Assembly (NCBI GenBank): GCA_008802785.1
Contig: VUYT01000017.1
Location: 186,001-250,000, forward strand
Origin: Symmetrospora coprosmae
Taxonomy: Eukaryota > Basidiomycota > Cystobasidiomycetes > Symmetrosporaceae
Direction of reading: 5' to 3'
DNA length: 64,000 nt
Positions within the stretch are counted from its first letter, which is position 1. Each line of letters starts with the position of its first letter. Under the pieces are notes generated by a model. It did not search any database and was not told the DNA's origin. It saw only the letters and a program-made list of their open reading frames with translations. Of the stretch, positions 12,540 through 24,962 are shown in pieces. Both the position numbers and the translations under genes were made by a program.

Positions 12540-15054
12540 ATGGCATACCAGCAGCACTATGAAGGTGCTGCTCCACCGTACCATGCCGACACTACCTCGC
12601 GTCCCGGTGACGGTGGACATTCGCGGGATCACCACGGCGATGCGGCTCGGACGACGTATGCCATCCCGTCAGCGCTGCAATCTGGCAGCGTGGCGATGAG
12701 CGGTGCACACCATGGCCATGCCCATATGCCTGCGTCGACCCGACTCGAGGAAGCGCGTGTCGAGGCGCTGTCGTCGCAACAGGGACCGCTACAACGCCCG
12801 CCTCAGCCTGGCAGGCAGGGGAGCACGAACTCATACGACGGCTTGGGTGATGGAGATGGAAGCACCACCGTCTACCCGTACGACAGCATCTCGAACGCCG
12901 GGCGGGACCCCGACGACAGCACGACCGTCTTTGGTGGCGAGGACTGGCAACAGAGGGACCCCTATCAACAGCAGCAGCAGTCCGCGAGCAGGCACAGGAG
13001 CCGCGCGAGCAAGAGCTACGACAGCAGACCCAGGTCGCGCCATCGCTCCGGCTCGGGAACGAGCAGCGTCACCTCTTCCGCGCGTAACTCGGTCACGCAG
13101 TTCCCGCTTCTTGCGCACGGTCACGGCGGTTACGCAGGGCCAAGTCGCGCTCGCGGGCAAGAGAGAGGAGGGTCAGACGAGGATGAGGAGAGCATCATCG
13201 ATGGAGACACGGTCGTCGGTGCGAGCGGACGGCGCGTCCCGCCCGGCGCGGCCGCAGGTGAACGATACAGCGCAAAGTACGACGAGCCGAGCGCGGTCGA
13301 GCGGGGCATGGCGTATGGAGGCGGGGGCGCGGGCTACTCGTACCCGCCCCTCGCGTACGACTCGCCGCACGACGAAAAAGCATCAGAGCTCGACAGTCAC
13401 GGCCACGGCCACGGAACAGGCGGCCCGGAGGACGTGCTGGACACGCTCCGGGGCCGCAATGCGTCCGGCAAAAGGCCCCACTGGGCCCTGAGGCAGATCC
13501 GCGATACGACGCCATTGGAACAGAAGATCGAGAACCACAAGCAGGGTATCGGGGTGCAGGCACGCCCGTGGGCGTGCTGGGTCATGGGCGGCGTGCTCGT
13601 CATCGTCTTCATCGTGCAGCTGGTCAAGTCTGCTCAGGTGACGGGCAAGGCCATCTCGACATCTCCGTGAGTCGCGACCGCACCCTCGGGCCGTGTGCGT
13701 GGAATACAGAGGACGAGGCTGATGCGCTCATCTGTGGAACCAGCTTCAATTACATGATTGGACCAAGCAGCGAGATGCTCATCAATCTCGGGGCGCGCTT
13801 CACACCATGCATGCGCTCAGTCCCAGAAGTCTCGGACCTTCCCTTCCGCTGCTTGAACGACACCTCCGACGCAGCCACGACGGTGACGTGCACGCTCGAA
13901 GATACGTGCGGCTTCGGCGGCTTCGGATCGAGCGGCGCCCCGCATCAGAGCTTCCGGTGCGCTGGGCTTCTCCAGCCCTCGCATGCGGGCCTCGTACGAT
14001 CAGCGCTGAGCATCTCCTTTGATTCTCAGCTTCTTCGTCCCGATGTGGCTGCACGTCGGAGTCGTGCACATTCTCCTGAACCTCCTGGTCCTGCTCACGA
14101 GCTCAGCGTTGGTGGAGAAGCAAATGGGTACTTTGCGGTGAGGTAACTTGGCTGGCGCGTCCTCTGAAGCTCTCGATCTGATGTTGGGCTGTGTTGTTCT
14201 GGCAGCTTCCTGATCGTATACCTCATCTCTGGCGTGTTTGGGTATGTCCGCTTTTCGCCACGGGGCATGCCTTACATCCTGCTGACACCTCGGCCGGCCC
14301 TCGCAATACAGCTTCATCCTCGGCGGCAACTTTAGCTTGGTCGGCTTGAGCTCCATGGGCGCGTCGGGCGCTATCTTCGGCACGCACGCAGCAGTCCTGG
14401 TCGACCTCATCTCGCACTGGAAGCTGTTCCCTCGGCCGGGCAGGATGCTGTTTGCGCTCATTGCCGAGCTGATCCTGGGATTCGGACTGGGCTTCATCCC
14501 GGGCATCGACAGTGCGTGCTCTGCCTCCCTGCGTCTCTTTTCCAAGACGACGCAGACTAACGTAACTCTGCCCAGACTTCTCGCACATTGGCGGCTTCGC
14601 CATTGGCCTCCTGCTGTCGATCGTGCTCCTGCCGTCGATACATCAGACTCGCACGCATCGCATCACCATCTACGCGCTGCGCGTATTCTGCCTCGCTGGC
14701 GCGTGCGCCATGTTTGGGGTGCTGTTGAACAACTTCTACACGTCCGACCCAAACAGCGCATGCGAGTGGTGTCGGTACCTGTCGTGCTGGCCGACAGAGA
14801 GCAACAACGTGAGCTTCGGTCGATGCGGTGCGGGTATGGCAACCTGGGCTGGCTGACACGCGTGCGGTGCTCGTCCGTAGCGCTGCAAGGGCACGGGCCT
14901 GTCGACGCAAACGACGACGACGACGACCACAACGTCGGGCACACCAGGCACAGTCGGCGCGCAGGCGAACGGCAGCCTGATGCTCATTTACGCTGTCTTC
15001 TTCCTTCTTCCGCACCTTTCGCCAGGCTCATGGCGGAAGCACAAGACGGACTGA
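12540..15054 (+). CDS. rhomboid-family intramembrane serine protease
   Basis: Seven exons (12540-13666, 13744-13956, 14030-14137, 14206-14241, 14312-14511, 14576-14808, 14881-15054) join in phase to 696 aa. Rhomboids cut transmembrane substrates inside the lipid bilayer. The first 350 residues are a polar, Ser/Gln/Gly-rich cytosolic tail. A membrane segment (WVMGGVLVIVFIVQLV) follows, then PFNYMIGPSS, GARFTPCMR, a luminal loop with paired cysteines, and the rhomboid core: LHVGVVHILLNLL with the conserved His/Asn, the nucleophile in GASGAIFG (Ser about 513) and the partner His about 565 in NFSHIGGFA. Catalytic residues are all present. The last exon adds a Thr-rich stretch and a final hydrophobic segment. 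The layout resembles secretase-type (PARL-unlike) rhomboids with an added N-terminal helix. The substrate is unknown. Confidence 0.93.
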
Positions 15055-15611
15055 CCCGCAACCTAGATTTCCATCCGACACGGACAATGGCGTTGTCATC
15101 GCAGAAGTCAAGCAGTGTATGAAGCGCGTTTGAAGTGCTGCACGATGTCCACGTACGCTGTAGCCAACATGAGCTCCTACAGCACGCTGGCTGCTCGGTA
15201 GACGGCGTCTCTCCTGACTGTCCCTGACCTCCGCACTTCAGCTGATGGCTGATACGGCAGCTGCTGCTATAATGCAGCGCCACCACTGTCTTTCCTTACT
15301 CCACAGAAGCAGCTGGACCGCGGTCAAAGGGATCGCGTCTTTCCCATGACTTCGCCGGGGGCCACTCGATTTGCCACTCTGCACAGGACTGACATCGGGC
15401 CCCAATAGCTGGCGGCCAGGCTACAAAAGCGCGAGCTGAGCCAGCTCACCTCTCTCTCTACTTCCGATGCGATCCACCGCTCCTCGGAACCCTTTACATC
15501 TAGGTAGCACCCCTCCCGCACTCACCTACTGCGTCGTACCACTGCTATCGATCAGTCCGCCTCCTGCCAGGACAGTCACCTCTTGAACGCAGATCAACGC
15601 TTGCTGAAAGC
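15055..15611 (+). promoter_or_regulatory. family promoter block of copy A
   Basis: From about 15240 this stretch is similar to the blocks in front of copies B (44208-44731) and C (46690-47135). Shared marks in order: CCACAGAAgCAGCTG near 15301, GGTCAAAGGGATCGC, TTTCCCATGACTTCGC, ATTTGCCACT, GGACTGACATCG, AGCTGGCGG, then a TATA-like TACAAAAGCGCG at 15422 followed by a CT-rich tract. The ATG lies 190 nt downstream of the TATA-like box. Confidence 0.75.
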
Positions 15612-17608
15612 ATGTCCCGTAGCCAATCGCCCCGCGGTCCACCTGATGGGTAAGTCACGCTTAAGTGCATTTATCGCCTGACTTCCACATTCCAAAGCTG
15701 ACGGCCAAATTGCCCGCCTCACAGTGTCCGGTATTGCAGGCTCATGCTAGAAAAGGGGTCAAATAGACACTGGTGAGCTTGCTACTCGGACATTGGCGCT
15801 GCTGGAACATTGCTAAGTTCATTCCTTCACACCAACATCTTGCATGGCACGATACTACGGTTACGCCAGCTCATACAAGTACCTTAGTCCAGAGGACGAC
15901 CACGTATACATCAGCCACAAACAGAACCAGCATCCCAAGGCATAGTGAGCGAACTCTAACCTTGCGGAAGTGCGGAAGTGCGGAAGTGCAATATCCAATC
16001 TCTGACTCTACTCCCAGCCAAGAGGAACTTGAACGCCGCGAGAAAGAGCTGTTGCGGAGACTGTCACCGTTTGCATCGTGCCGGAATTCGCCAAACCAAG
16101 GAGCCGGACCCCGTACCGGACCTGGAGCGCTTGCCACGACAGTCAGGAATCGCTCAGCATCCCCTTCGTCCTGGACAGGCGAAGGCAAGGCGCCCGACCG
16201 GTCATCTGGCGGCGCACCTCCTGAACACTCGCAGCACCGAGGCCGCTCGGTAGTGTACGAGCCAGGCCGCGGGACGTCATCCCGGGAAGCCGTTCCGGAG
16301 TCATCAACATCCGGACCACGCGGTCCATCACCACCCCGCAGTACCACGCGGTCTCCTCACCCAAGAGATCAAAGTTCAACCTCCGAACGCTATGAACCGG
16401 CAGATTTCGTTCGTAAGCCAATTATGGCCTTACTGAAAGCTTGGACAGCTGGCACTCTGCCGAAAAAGTTTCAGCACTGGCTTGAGCGAAACGAAGGAGA
16501 CTATGGGAAGGGGGACCAGGCTATCTGGGGCTCTACGATTGCCGCTTGGTATGGCAACAGCAAGATCGACAACGACGAGAGAAGCGAGTTCGGGGGCATT
16601 GTGCTCGGAACATTCACAAAATACTGTCAAACCAGATCGAAACTAGGGGCCAAAGTCTCCGGCAGGACGACACCATCGACGCGGTTCTATGCGCGCCTGC
16701 TCTCTCTTGAACAGCAGCCCGAGCGCACTCCCTCTCCCTTCAAACCAGCTGTTACTCGGAAGCGTCAGGGTCATCGGCCCGTTAGAGAGCTACTACACGA
16801 GCAGGTCAAACTCATCAAGGCAGGAACTCATATAGAGCAGCTGATGCTCGACATGCCCGGTAATATGGGTAGAATACCGTGGCTGGCGTTGCTGCAAGCA
16901 ACTCTCACAGCGCTCGAAGTCTCCGATAAGGGAGTCGAAGAACTGGGTGGAGTGGCAGAAGCGCTTGGCGACAGGGTCCACGGCGCTCTTTGTACCACGT
17001 TCAGGGCTTGGGATGACCTGGATGTCGACAAAGTGCCGCTCGACAATCCCAGGACTAAGCGCCTCGCGCCACTATACGTAAGTATCAGAAAGACTCTCGC
17101 ATCCAGATCACAGCCGTCAATCTCGCCGCAGCTCGACAACGCAAGGCTCAACAAGGTGGGCGAAGGCAAGGGAATTAGCCATCACGCATTGGTCTGGATA
17201 TTGCGGATACTCTCTGGCGAGAATGAGCCGGCAAAGCGGCAATACGCAGACATAGACAAGATTGGAGAGTTCGACATCAGCGCGATGAGGAAGCTGCACG
17301 CCATCAACAAGAAAGCCGTGGAAGTAGCCTTGGGCTATAAATCGGCATACGAAACGAGCGAGTCTCTCAGAAACCTTGATAGAGCGAGAGCCGCGACGAC
17401 CACCCACGAACCTTTCGTGCAGGTCTGGCAAGACCTGAAGGTACTAAAGAATGCTACCGATTTGGCGAGCGTTAGATCCATGAAGGATCTCGAGGGTATG
17501 CGGGACGGGTATGCGAAATCGGAGGAAGGTCGCAAGGTCTTCAGGTACACGCAACCTGGCCTGTCCTCCTCCCGGAAAAGATCGCCCACGCCAGGTCCAT
17601 CCACCTAG
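15612..17608 (+). CDS. unrecognised repeat-family protein, copy A
   Basis: Proposed exons 15612-15649, 15740-15772, 15818-15878 and 15971-17608 join to 589 aa. The first three were found by matching the 5' exons of copies B and C. I recognise no known domain. After short N-terminal exons (MSRSQSPRG; TNILHGTILRLRQLI, compare copy C THVIFQHGRQYLEVAQKI) comes a coiled-coil-like QEELERREKELLRRL. A long Ser/Pro/Arg-rich linker follows, then two modules shared with B and C: one beginning KPIMALLKAWTAGTLPKKF and one holding YADIDKIGEFDISAMRKLHA. Copy A has an extra central segment of about 110 residues. The tail is SP-rich (RKRSPTPGPST). The exon 4 acceptor lies in a three-unit 8-bp tandem repeat (15963-15986) with a good branch-like CTAAC just upstream, so it is the least certain join. 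Confidence 0.6.
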
Positions 17609-18753
17609 ACGGCACCCGTCACCACAAGCCTTCTCCAAGCTCCCTGCACCTTGCGCTCGATTCTCCGTCGGCTCGCAGCACTTCAGACGACTTGAGAACC
17701 CTAGACAACTTAGACAACTTAGACAATTTAGACAACCTAGACAACTTAGACAATACTCCTAGCGACCCTGTATTGCTCTGTGACGACATAAGCTGCAGGA
17801 TTGAGCGCGGAGAGCTGGTGACGGCTCCGGAGGAGGCATCGCTCCGAAGGGCCTGAGCGTGACTGCAAGAGGAGCATAAGCATGAGCGAGCGAGCGACAG
17901 AGGGCGAGAGGGCAGCAAGGGCCACAGGCGAGGACCAGCTTCGATGTCATCTCGAGCTTGAAGCGTCCCGAACGGGCAGGACCCCGGAAAAAGCCAGTGA
18001 CCGCTGGGTGTTTGGGTGACTGTCCGCGACGTGGAACCTCCGTGATAACAGCAAGCATGGGCGAGTCTTCCTCAACGAGGAGTCGAGTGCGCTTGCATGC
18101 TCAACGTTTTCGGTATATATGGAGTCCCGCTGTCCAGGACTGCGTCGGGAATTGGCTGGATGGGAGGTTCCACGTGAAATGCGATTCAAGCGAGGCCCAG
18201 GGGCCGCACTCATCGATGAGTCTCAGCCCGGGGCAGCACGTCAGGTCGTAGACGGTTTGAGTCAGTCTGCCAGTCAGTGTGTGCATGTCTGGTGCATGTC
18301 ATTCAGGCCCGTCGCCTTGTCTACGCTTGTCCGTCTCTGCATCCTCGGTCACTCCGACGTCGGATCTTCTTGCTGGCTGCTGTCGGCTTCCGCGGTCGGG
18401 CTTCAGCGCTTCAGTTGATGAGGAATCCGAGAGCGCCCACCCAAGCAGTCTTGGTCATTTCTCCCTCGCTCTCATTCGCACTTCTCGGCCCCTCTTGCGC
18501 ACCACTACGCACACACGAGGACATCCAGCGTGAGCAGGAACTGCACAGTCGCCCCGACCTGGCTGGGCTTTTGGTTATTCATTCGCAAGGGACGGGTCAG
18601 CGACCGAGCGAGCGCGTCACGCACGTCGTGACAGGCGCGGGCGTTTGAGTGAGAGCGGGATCCAACAGCAGGAGAACACACAGAGCGCAGGAGAGCACGC
18701 ACTCTGGCAAGGATGCGACGCAGTGATAACTAGACTGCACTCTACCCGACACC
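17609..18753. other. intergenic region between copy A and the kinase gene
   Basis: About 1.1 kb hold the 3' flank of copy A, with a 9-bp tandem repeat, and the promoter and leader of the kinase gene. Open frames here look random, and no gene is supported. Confidence 0.5.
17702..17755. repeat. six-unit 9-bp tandem repeat, TAGACAACT
   Basis: Six head-to-tail units, three exact and three with one or two changes. A related CCTAGACAACTTAG motif lies 3' of copies B (near 46317) and C (near 49199), so the repeat has grown from a motif of the family 3' end. Confidence 0.9.
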
Positions 18754-21700
18754 ATGCTATCGCGCTCGAGCGCCTCAAACAGCCTGTCGCTGGCCGCTTT
18801 GGAGGCGGAAGGGGACGGAGGGCCTTCGTCCACGGCGATGGCAGAGGAGGAGGACAAGCACTCTCACTCTGTCACCGCATCGCTCGTCACGTCTTGCTCG
18901 ACTGCTGCGACACCGCCTGTGGCCTCTGTCGCTGTCGTGTCTTCGCCGGACTCGTCCAGCCTCACCGGCTCTGGCCCTCTGTCGGCTCCTCCCCTTAGAC
19001 CCGGCTTCACTCGACAGCAGTCGGCTTCATCCACAAAGAGCAACAGCTCTGCACGACTGCGCCAGCAGCTCCAGCACAACCACCACCAGCAGCACAGCTC
19101 GCACACACCCTCAGGCTCGCTGTCCTCGCTGCCGTCCCCGCGTGACAGCATAGGCAGTGGGGTAGGAGGGGGAGCAGGAGGAGGAGGGGCTGGAGCTGGA
19201 CCAGCTTCCATAGCCTCGTCTGCCTCGTCAGGCAAGACTGTAGGCGCAGCATCGTCCACTGCAACTGCTGCTGCAGGGAAAACAGGCCACACATCGATGC
19301 CGTCTCCAGCTTCCACGCTGCTCTTCGACGGCAGCGCCCATCATGCTGTCGCCCGTCAGCAGGAGCAGCGAGAGCGATCGACAGCCAACCTAATAAATGC
19401 GAGCATCATCAGCTCGCCCACATCACAGGTGACAGGAGGCTACCGCTCGTCCACGCGCCCACCCTCCAAGCGCACATCGTCGTACAACAGCCCAATCGCC
19501 GGGCTCGTCTCGTCCTCCGTCCCAGTGACAGTCCCAGCGTCTCTGGCCCGCCAGCGGCCACTGAGCATCTCTCCGCCGCTGGCGATCCCATCGCCACTGC
19601 CATCACCACCGCTCCTCGACAGCCTGAACCTTCACTCGTCAGCAGGTGTGTTGCCTCCGCCTGCGCCCCTGCCCTTATCACACGAGGAGCTCGCCCTGCA
19701 CAACCGCTCAACGCAAAGCGTGGGCCCGCCCCTGCAGCAGCAGCGCCATCGCAGCCATGCATTTGCAGCGATACAGAGCCGCTACCACCCCTCATCTCTG
19801 CGCACAGAGTGGAGGAACGAGGCCCTCGAGTCGCCGCTCCTATCGCCAGAAGCGGATGGCAGTAGCGGGGGCGTCTCACCCGGCGGCACGCGCAGGGCTA
19901 TTGCGATTCCAGGGTTGGGCTCGAGTCCACCGCCGATGGTCGACCTCTCCATGCTCCGCACACGCTCGTCCGAAGGCGGGACGGGGCAGTCAGCAGCGAG
20001 GCGTGGCTCCGGCGACGCCGCTGTCGTTGGCTTCCTGCCTAGCCCGGACCCATCGACCGCCTCTTCCTTCGCCTCCACCTCGGCGCACCACCTCATGCCC
20101 CTGCACGCGCACCCACACCCACACCCACACCGGACATCGTACCAAGGGCCACTGCACTACAACGGCAGCGTTTACAGCGACGTCTCGCAGCACCTCCCCA
20201 TCGCACCCGCAGCGACATCTGCCGCTTTCCGCGGGTCCATCTCTCCCCCGCGCGCAAGGGACTACGCTTTCGGTCTCAAGGCGGCCAGTGCTGGCGGGCC
20301 GGCCTCCGTCTCCTTGAAGGGCAAGGAGCGGGAAGTCGACAGGAACCGCAGCAGGAACCCATCGTCGTCGTCGTATCTCAGCGGAGGCGGGCACCCGCAC
20401 CCGGGCGACGGGCCGTACGACCAGGCCAATGTTAGCATGGACCTGCTGTCCAACGCCACGAATGACGTTGACACGGCCACGGATGTCGGGACTGACCTCG
20501 CGAGCGACGCGGGCGGGAGCGCAGTGCGCGAGACCGACAAGCTGTACTCGGCGAAGGACAAGACGGGCAGAAAGACCATCAATCAGTGGGTGCCTCCCTC
20601 TCTCGAGAATACATTCCGCACCCCCAGCTGACCAAGGCTAACTCCGTGCCGCACGCGCAGGTACGCCCGTGTCGCCGAGATCGGCAGAGGTGTGCATGGC
20701 CGCGTCTGGCTGTGCGAAGACACCGAGACGGGCGACTTCTACGCCATCAAGTGCGTCAACCGCGAGAACCGCAAGACGATAAAGTCGCTCAAGCGCTCGC
20801 AAGCCGAGGCGGAAGCGGCGCGGCGGCGCGTGTATGGACTGCCAGAGCATGACGAGGAGGAGCTAGGTGGCTCGGTAAAGGGCAGTCGCGAGGAGCTGCG
20901 CTCGTCCCGGGCGCCCAGCCACGGCAGGAAGTCCGCGACCAGCCTGGAGCGGCAAAGCCAAAGTCGGGGCGGTGCAGGCAAGAGCTGTGAACACCTGGAC
21001 CGGCACGAGGACGGCGGAGACCGGTCTTTCGACGCGCAGAATGGTCTCGACCACGATCACGATGCCAACGACGACTCCCTCGCATCACTTCAGCGCCGTT
21101 TATCGGAGCAGCGCAAGAAGCGACCCATTGTCATGGACGAGAAGGTTAAGCAGGAGATTGCAATCATGAAACGATGCCATCACGAACACGTCGTGCAGCT
21201 TAGAGAAGTCATTGATGATCGCAGAAGCAAGAAGATCTTCATGGGTGAGCGGCGCTCGCAATTGCCGAGAATCGAGATGATCTTCGCGCTGACAGCTCAT
21301 GCTCTTGCCAGTCCTCGAATACATGCCAGGAGGGCAGGTCGAATGGACAAAGAACGACGAGCCACTCATGACCGTCGACGACTCGAGACGAGCGTTCAGG
21401 GACGTCGTGCTTGGGCTAGAATATCGTGAGGGAGTCTTACGCTTCATGTTTCGATGCTGCCGAGCTTACATTCCCTTGTCTCTTGCTCCCAGTCCACTAC
21501 CAAGGCATCATCCACCGCGACATCAAGCCCGCCAATCTGCTCTGGACGCAAGACCGCCGCTGCGTCAAGATCTCCGACTTTGGTGTCTCGCACGTATCGG
21601 AGGCGCTTGCCCGAACATCAGCGGCAGATCCGGCAGGAGGAAAAGTCGGGCTCAATGACGATCGCGCTCTCCGCAAGACTGAAGGCTCACCGGCCTTCTT

Positions 21701-24515
21701 CGCGCCCGAGCTATGCGCAGCCGTCGAGACGACGCCCGTTGGCACGCCCGTCAACGAGCTCGAGAGGACGGCCAGTCGGCCAGACTATTTCCGCCGACAG
21801 TCCAACAAGTCTAGCCTGAACGCCGAATGGGCAGGAGCAGGCGGGACCGTGCGCGCCACTGCCGACCTCTCGCCGTTCTCGTCCATGCAGGCCGTCGAGG
21901 CTGCTGCAGCCAACAAGCGGCCGGCGCATATTAATCGCGCGTCTACCCAGACCATCACAACCATCTCGCACCCGCTCTCGGCGCAGCAGCAGCAGGCTCA
22001 CCGCATCCGCGCGAGAGAAAGGCCCGTCGTAGGGAAAGGGATCGACGTGTGGGCCCTCGGTGTTACCCTCTATTGCCTGCTGTTTGGGTACACGCCTTTC
22101 CACGAGGCGACGACTGAATACGAGCTGTACAACATGATTCCGCGGAAGGAGATCACCATTCCTGCTACCATGGGCTCCGACAGATTGTCCACTGGCAGCG
22201 GGGTGCCGTCGGACTTGGCAGCAACGAGCAGCGAGTACGCAGAGGGTAGAGAGGTCGTCGACCTTCTGGCTCGTCTGCTAGAGAAGGATCCTACGAAGCG
22301 AATTGGACTGCATGAAGTCAAGGTGAGCAAGACTCTCTAGGCATCGGTCTGCACCAACAACCGTGCTGACTTTCTGTCAACCTCGCAGAAACACCCCTGG
22401 GTCCTGCGGAACCTGGAGAACTCGACGAACTGGCTCAAAGACCACGACCTGGCCGAAACGCGGGTTGTGTCCGTTACCGAAGAGGAAGTCGAGCACGCTA
22501 CGGCAGAGCGGACAGAGCCAAAGGTTCCATCAGGACTCAAGGCCTCGCTCAAGCGATTCGGCGATATCTTCGGCATTGGCGGACAGACTTTTCTGCGCAA
22601 GTCTGCGCGTAGAGACAGGAGCAAGAGCGTGAGCAGCACGTCTGCGTCCATCACTACAAGTGCCTGGGACGGTCGAAGCGAGTCTGCCGCGAGCCGGACT
22701 GCCAGTCGGCAAGCTAGCATCGTCAAGAAGAAGCCGTCGAGCCACTCCACCCGAATGGTGGGGTCCGGTGGCTCGGAGGAATTGCCGCAGCCGACGCTTG
22801 TCGAGCATCAAGAGATGGACTCTAGCGCTCTGATGTCGCATGCTTCGGCGTTGAAGCGGAAACTAGTCAACGCCAAAGCTGCCCGGGAGGCACACGAAGC
22901 GGCGCTATCGGTCTCGTCATCGTCTCCTCCAGAGACGACTGCGGACAGGCATCGTTTGGCTTTCTATGCCAGTCAGGGCCAGCGTGACCCCCTTGCACGC
23001 TCGGTTTCTGGCGAGTCGACCGGATCAGCCTCGCATGAGGGCAGTCAGCCGACTGCCAGCCGGCGGCAATCCCTCGGCCTCCTTCTGCAGCCGCCGGCGA
23101 TGATGCAGCGTCGCGTGTCAACAGGAACGACAGAAGCGCAACAGCGAGCGTCCAAGGCTGCCTCGTCGACTCTGACGCTCTCGTCACACTCGGCATCGTC
23201 AACATCGGCCAGACCGTCCATGTCGGCTTCCTCCAGGCCCGCCTCCCAGTATTCGGTCAGCAAGGTGGACAGCGACCACGAGGGACAATTGACTGGCCGG
23301 ATCAAGAGCATGTGGAACAAGCTCCGGTCAGGCTCGCGGACGCCAGCTTCGCGTCAGCGGTCTGAGTTCGGCACGCCCAAGCGGGATGTGCAGCTGCAGC
23401 TATCGCGGGAGAACACCGCGGCCTCCACAGCTGCTCCTGCGCCCATGACGAGGGCATACAGCGCAAAATCTGCAGTGCCCGCGACTGCGTCTGCCAAACG
23501 CGCCGATAGCTCCTCGCACAGGAAGATACCCTCGGCACAGAGCCCGGGTAGCACACGCCGTCCCAGCGTGGAGAACATTATCTTCTCGCCAACTTCTTCC
23601 GAGTCTCGTCCCTCGTCTCAAGATACCGACCCCGAAGCGCGCCCGCCTTTCCTGCCCACCGACGGTCACGCCAAGCAGATCGAGGCGCGCCTTGCTGCTG
23701 CGGAGGCTGAAGCTGTGCGAGGTCGGATCGCAACCTCTGCTGCCGTCAGCGGAGTCGCCGCATTCCGAGCGAGCGGTGGTGCTGCCCGAAACTTGCCCGA
23801 AGAGGTTGTCAGCGAATCGAGCGACTCGTCTCTGGACGACTTCGACGAAGACGATGACTACGGTGAGGCGATCTCGCCTCTGGAGCAGGAAGACTTCGGC
23901 GGAAACGTTACGCAGCCGAGCAGCTACAGTCAGCCACCTCCGCCGCTCATGTGGAGCAACGCCAGTGGAGGCTGGCAGACTGGGCCGGGCGCCTCTACAG
24001 ACCCGCTCGGTCGCTTCCTGCGACAGCAGCCATCGCGCGCCAACTCCGAATCTGGCTCATCCTCTGCCAACATCACCACCACTGCCGTTGAGCGGGAGGT
24101 TACGCCGCGCGCCACGAATCGGATCAGTCTTGTCAGTATGCCAGACGGTCTCAGTCAGGAGCGGGAGCGTCTGAAGACGCCTGAACCCGCCTACCGCCAC
24201 AGCAGCAGCCGCTCGAGCTCGAGCAACGGCTTGCGCCCGCCCATGTCGCGGGATGGGAGTGTGGACAAGCTGCGAACTGCTCGCCTGCCTGCGCCACCCT
24301 CACCTGGCCGCTTGTCCGATATGGGTCTGGCCGGGAACGTGGCGGACGACGAGAACGATGACGATGAGGAGGAAGAGGTCATGATCAAGCCTCGCTCTCG
24401 CTTGCGCCGCGGCACCAACGCCAGCACGGGAGCCAGCACGCCCCAGTCGACAAAGCCGTCCTCGCCGACATCGCCCAGAACGCAAAGCCATTACACTCCG
24501 CTCCTGCCCATCTAG
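18754..24515 (+). CDS. large CaMKK/Ssp1-type Ser/Thr protein kinase
   Basis: Five exons (18754 to about 20589, about 20661-21244, 21312-21425, 21493-22322, 22389-24515) give about 1,829 aa. This kinase type activates AMPK-like kinases in fungi (Ssp1, Sak1/Tos3/Elm1). A 610-residue low-complexity Ser/Pro-rich N-terminal region comes first. The kinase domain then shows IGRGVHGRVWL, YAIKCVN, a family-typical long insert, KKRPIVMDEKVKQEIAIMK, VLEYMPGGQV, IHRDIKPANLLW, KISDFGVSHV, an expanded activation segment with GSPAFFAPEL, and DVWALGVTLYCLLFGYTPF. KKHPWV and about 690 residues of polar, Ser-rich tail follow. All catalytic residues are present. The join of exons 1 and 2 is not clean: a donor after INQW (20590) and an acceptor before TACGCC (20662) leave one G too many, so either the join is non-canonical or there is a one-base sequence error. 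Confidence 0.88.
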
Positions 24516-24962
24516 ACTCCGCTCCCGCACTCGAGAAGCCAGAACGGAACCAACGATAATACTGTGTAGCTGTTCTTTCGCGCATCCGCGAACACCACTC
24601 TCGCTACAATCATGTCAAAGGCCTTACGCATGTCGCCCTGCTCCGGACTTTTTCCCTGCGTGTTACTCTAGAAGTGTCCTTCGCTGCTTTCTCTCTTCGT
24701 AACGTATTCAGGAAGTCTGGAGCACGATGCATCCTGCTGTTTTTGCGAGGTTTCGATCAAGACGTGAGGAGTGAATCCGGCTGCTGCATGACTATCACGC
24801 GAGTGCTCCGCGTGGGCTTTTACTATGTGAGAAGATAGCTCATGCATATAAATGGTGTACATACAGGGTGACAGCTGCCTGCGGTGCTTTACATGATTAG
24901 CCACTACTGTGCAATTTCCTACACTCCAGATCTGTGGCCCATTGGCATATTTGGTCGGCCTG
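24516..24962. other. convergent intergenic region
   Basis: 3' flanks of the kinase and transporter genes. No gene is seen. Confidence 0.5.

Noticed and set aside
17702-17755. TAGACAACT run as telomere-like repeat
   Set aside because: The unit does not match the fungal TTAGGG type and lies in a normal gene-rich region.
18100-18700. Short plus-strand frames between copy A and the kinase gene
   Set aside because: Random composition, no recognisable motif and no consistent splice phases.
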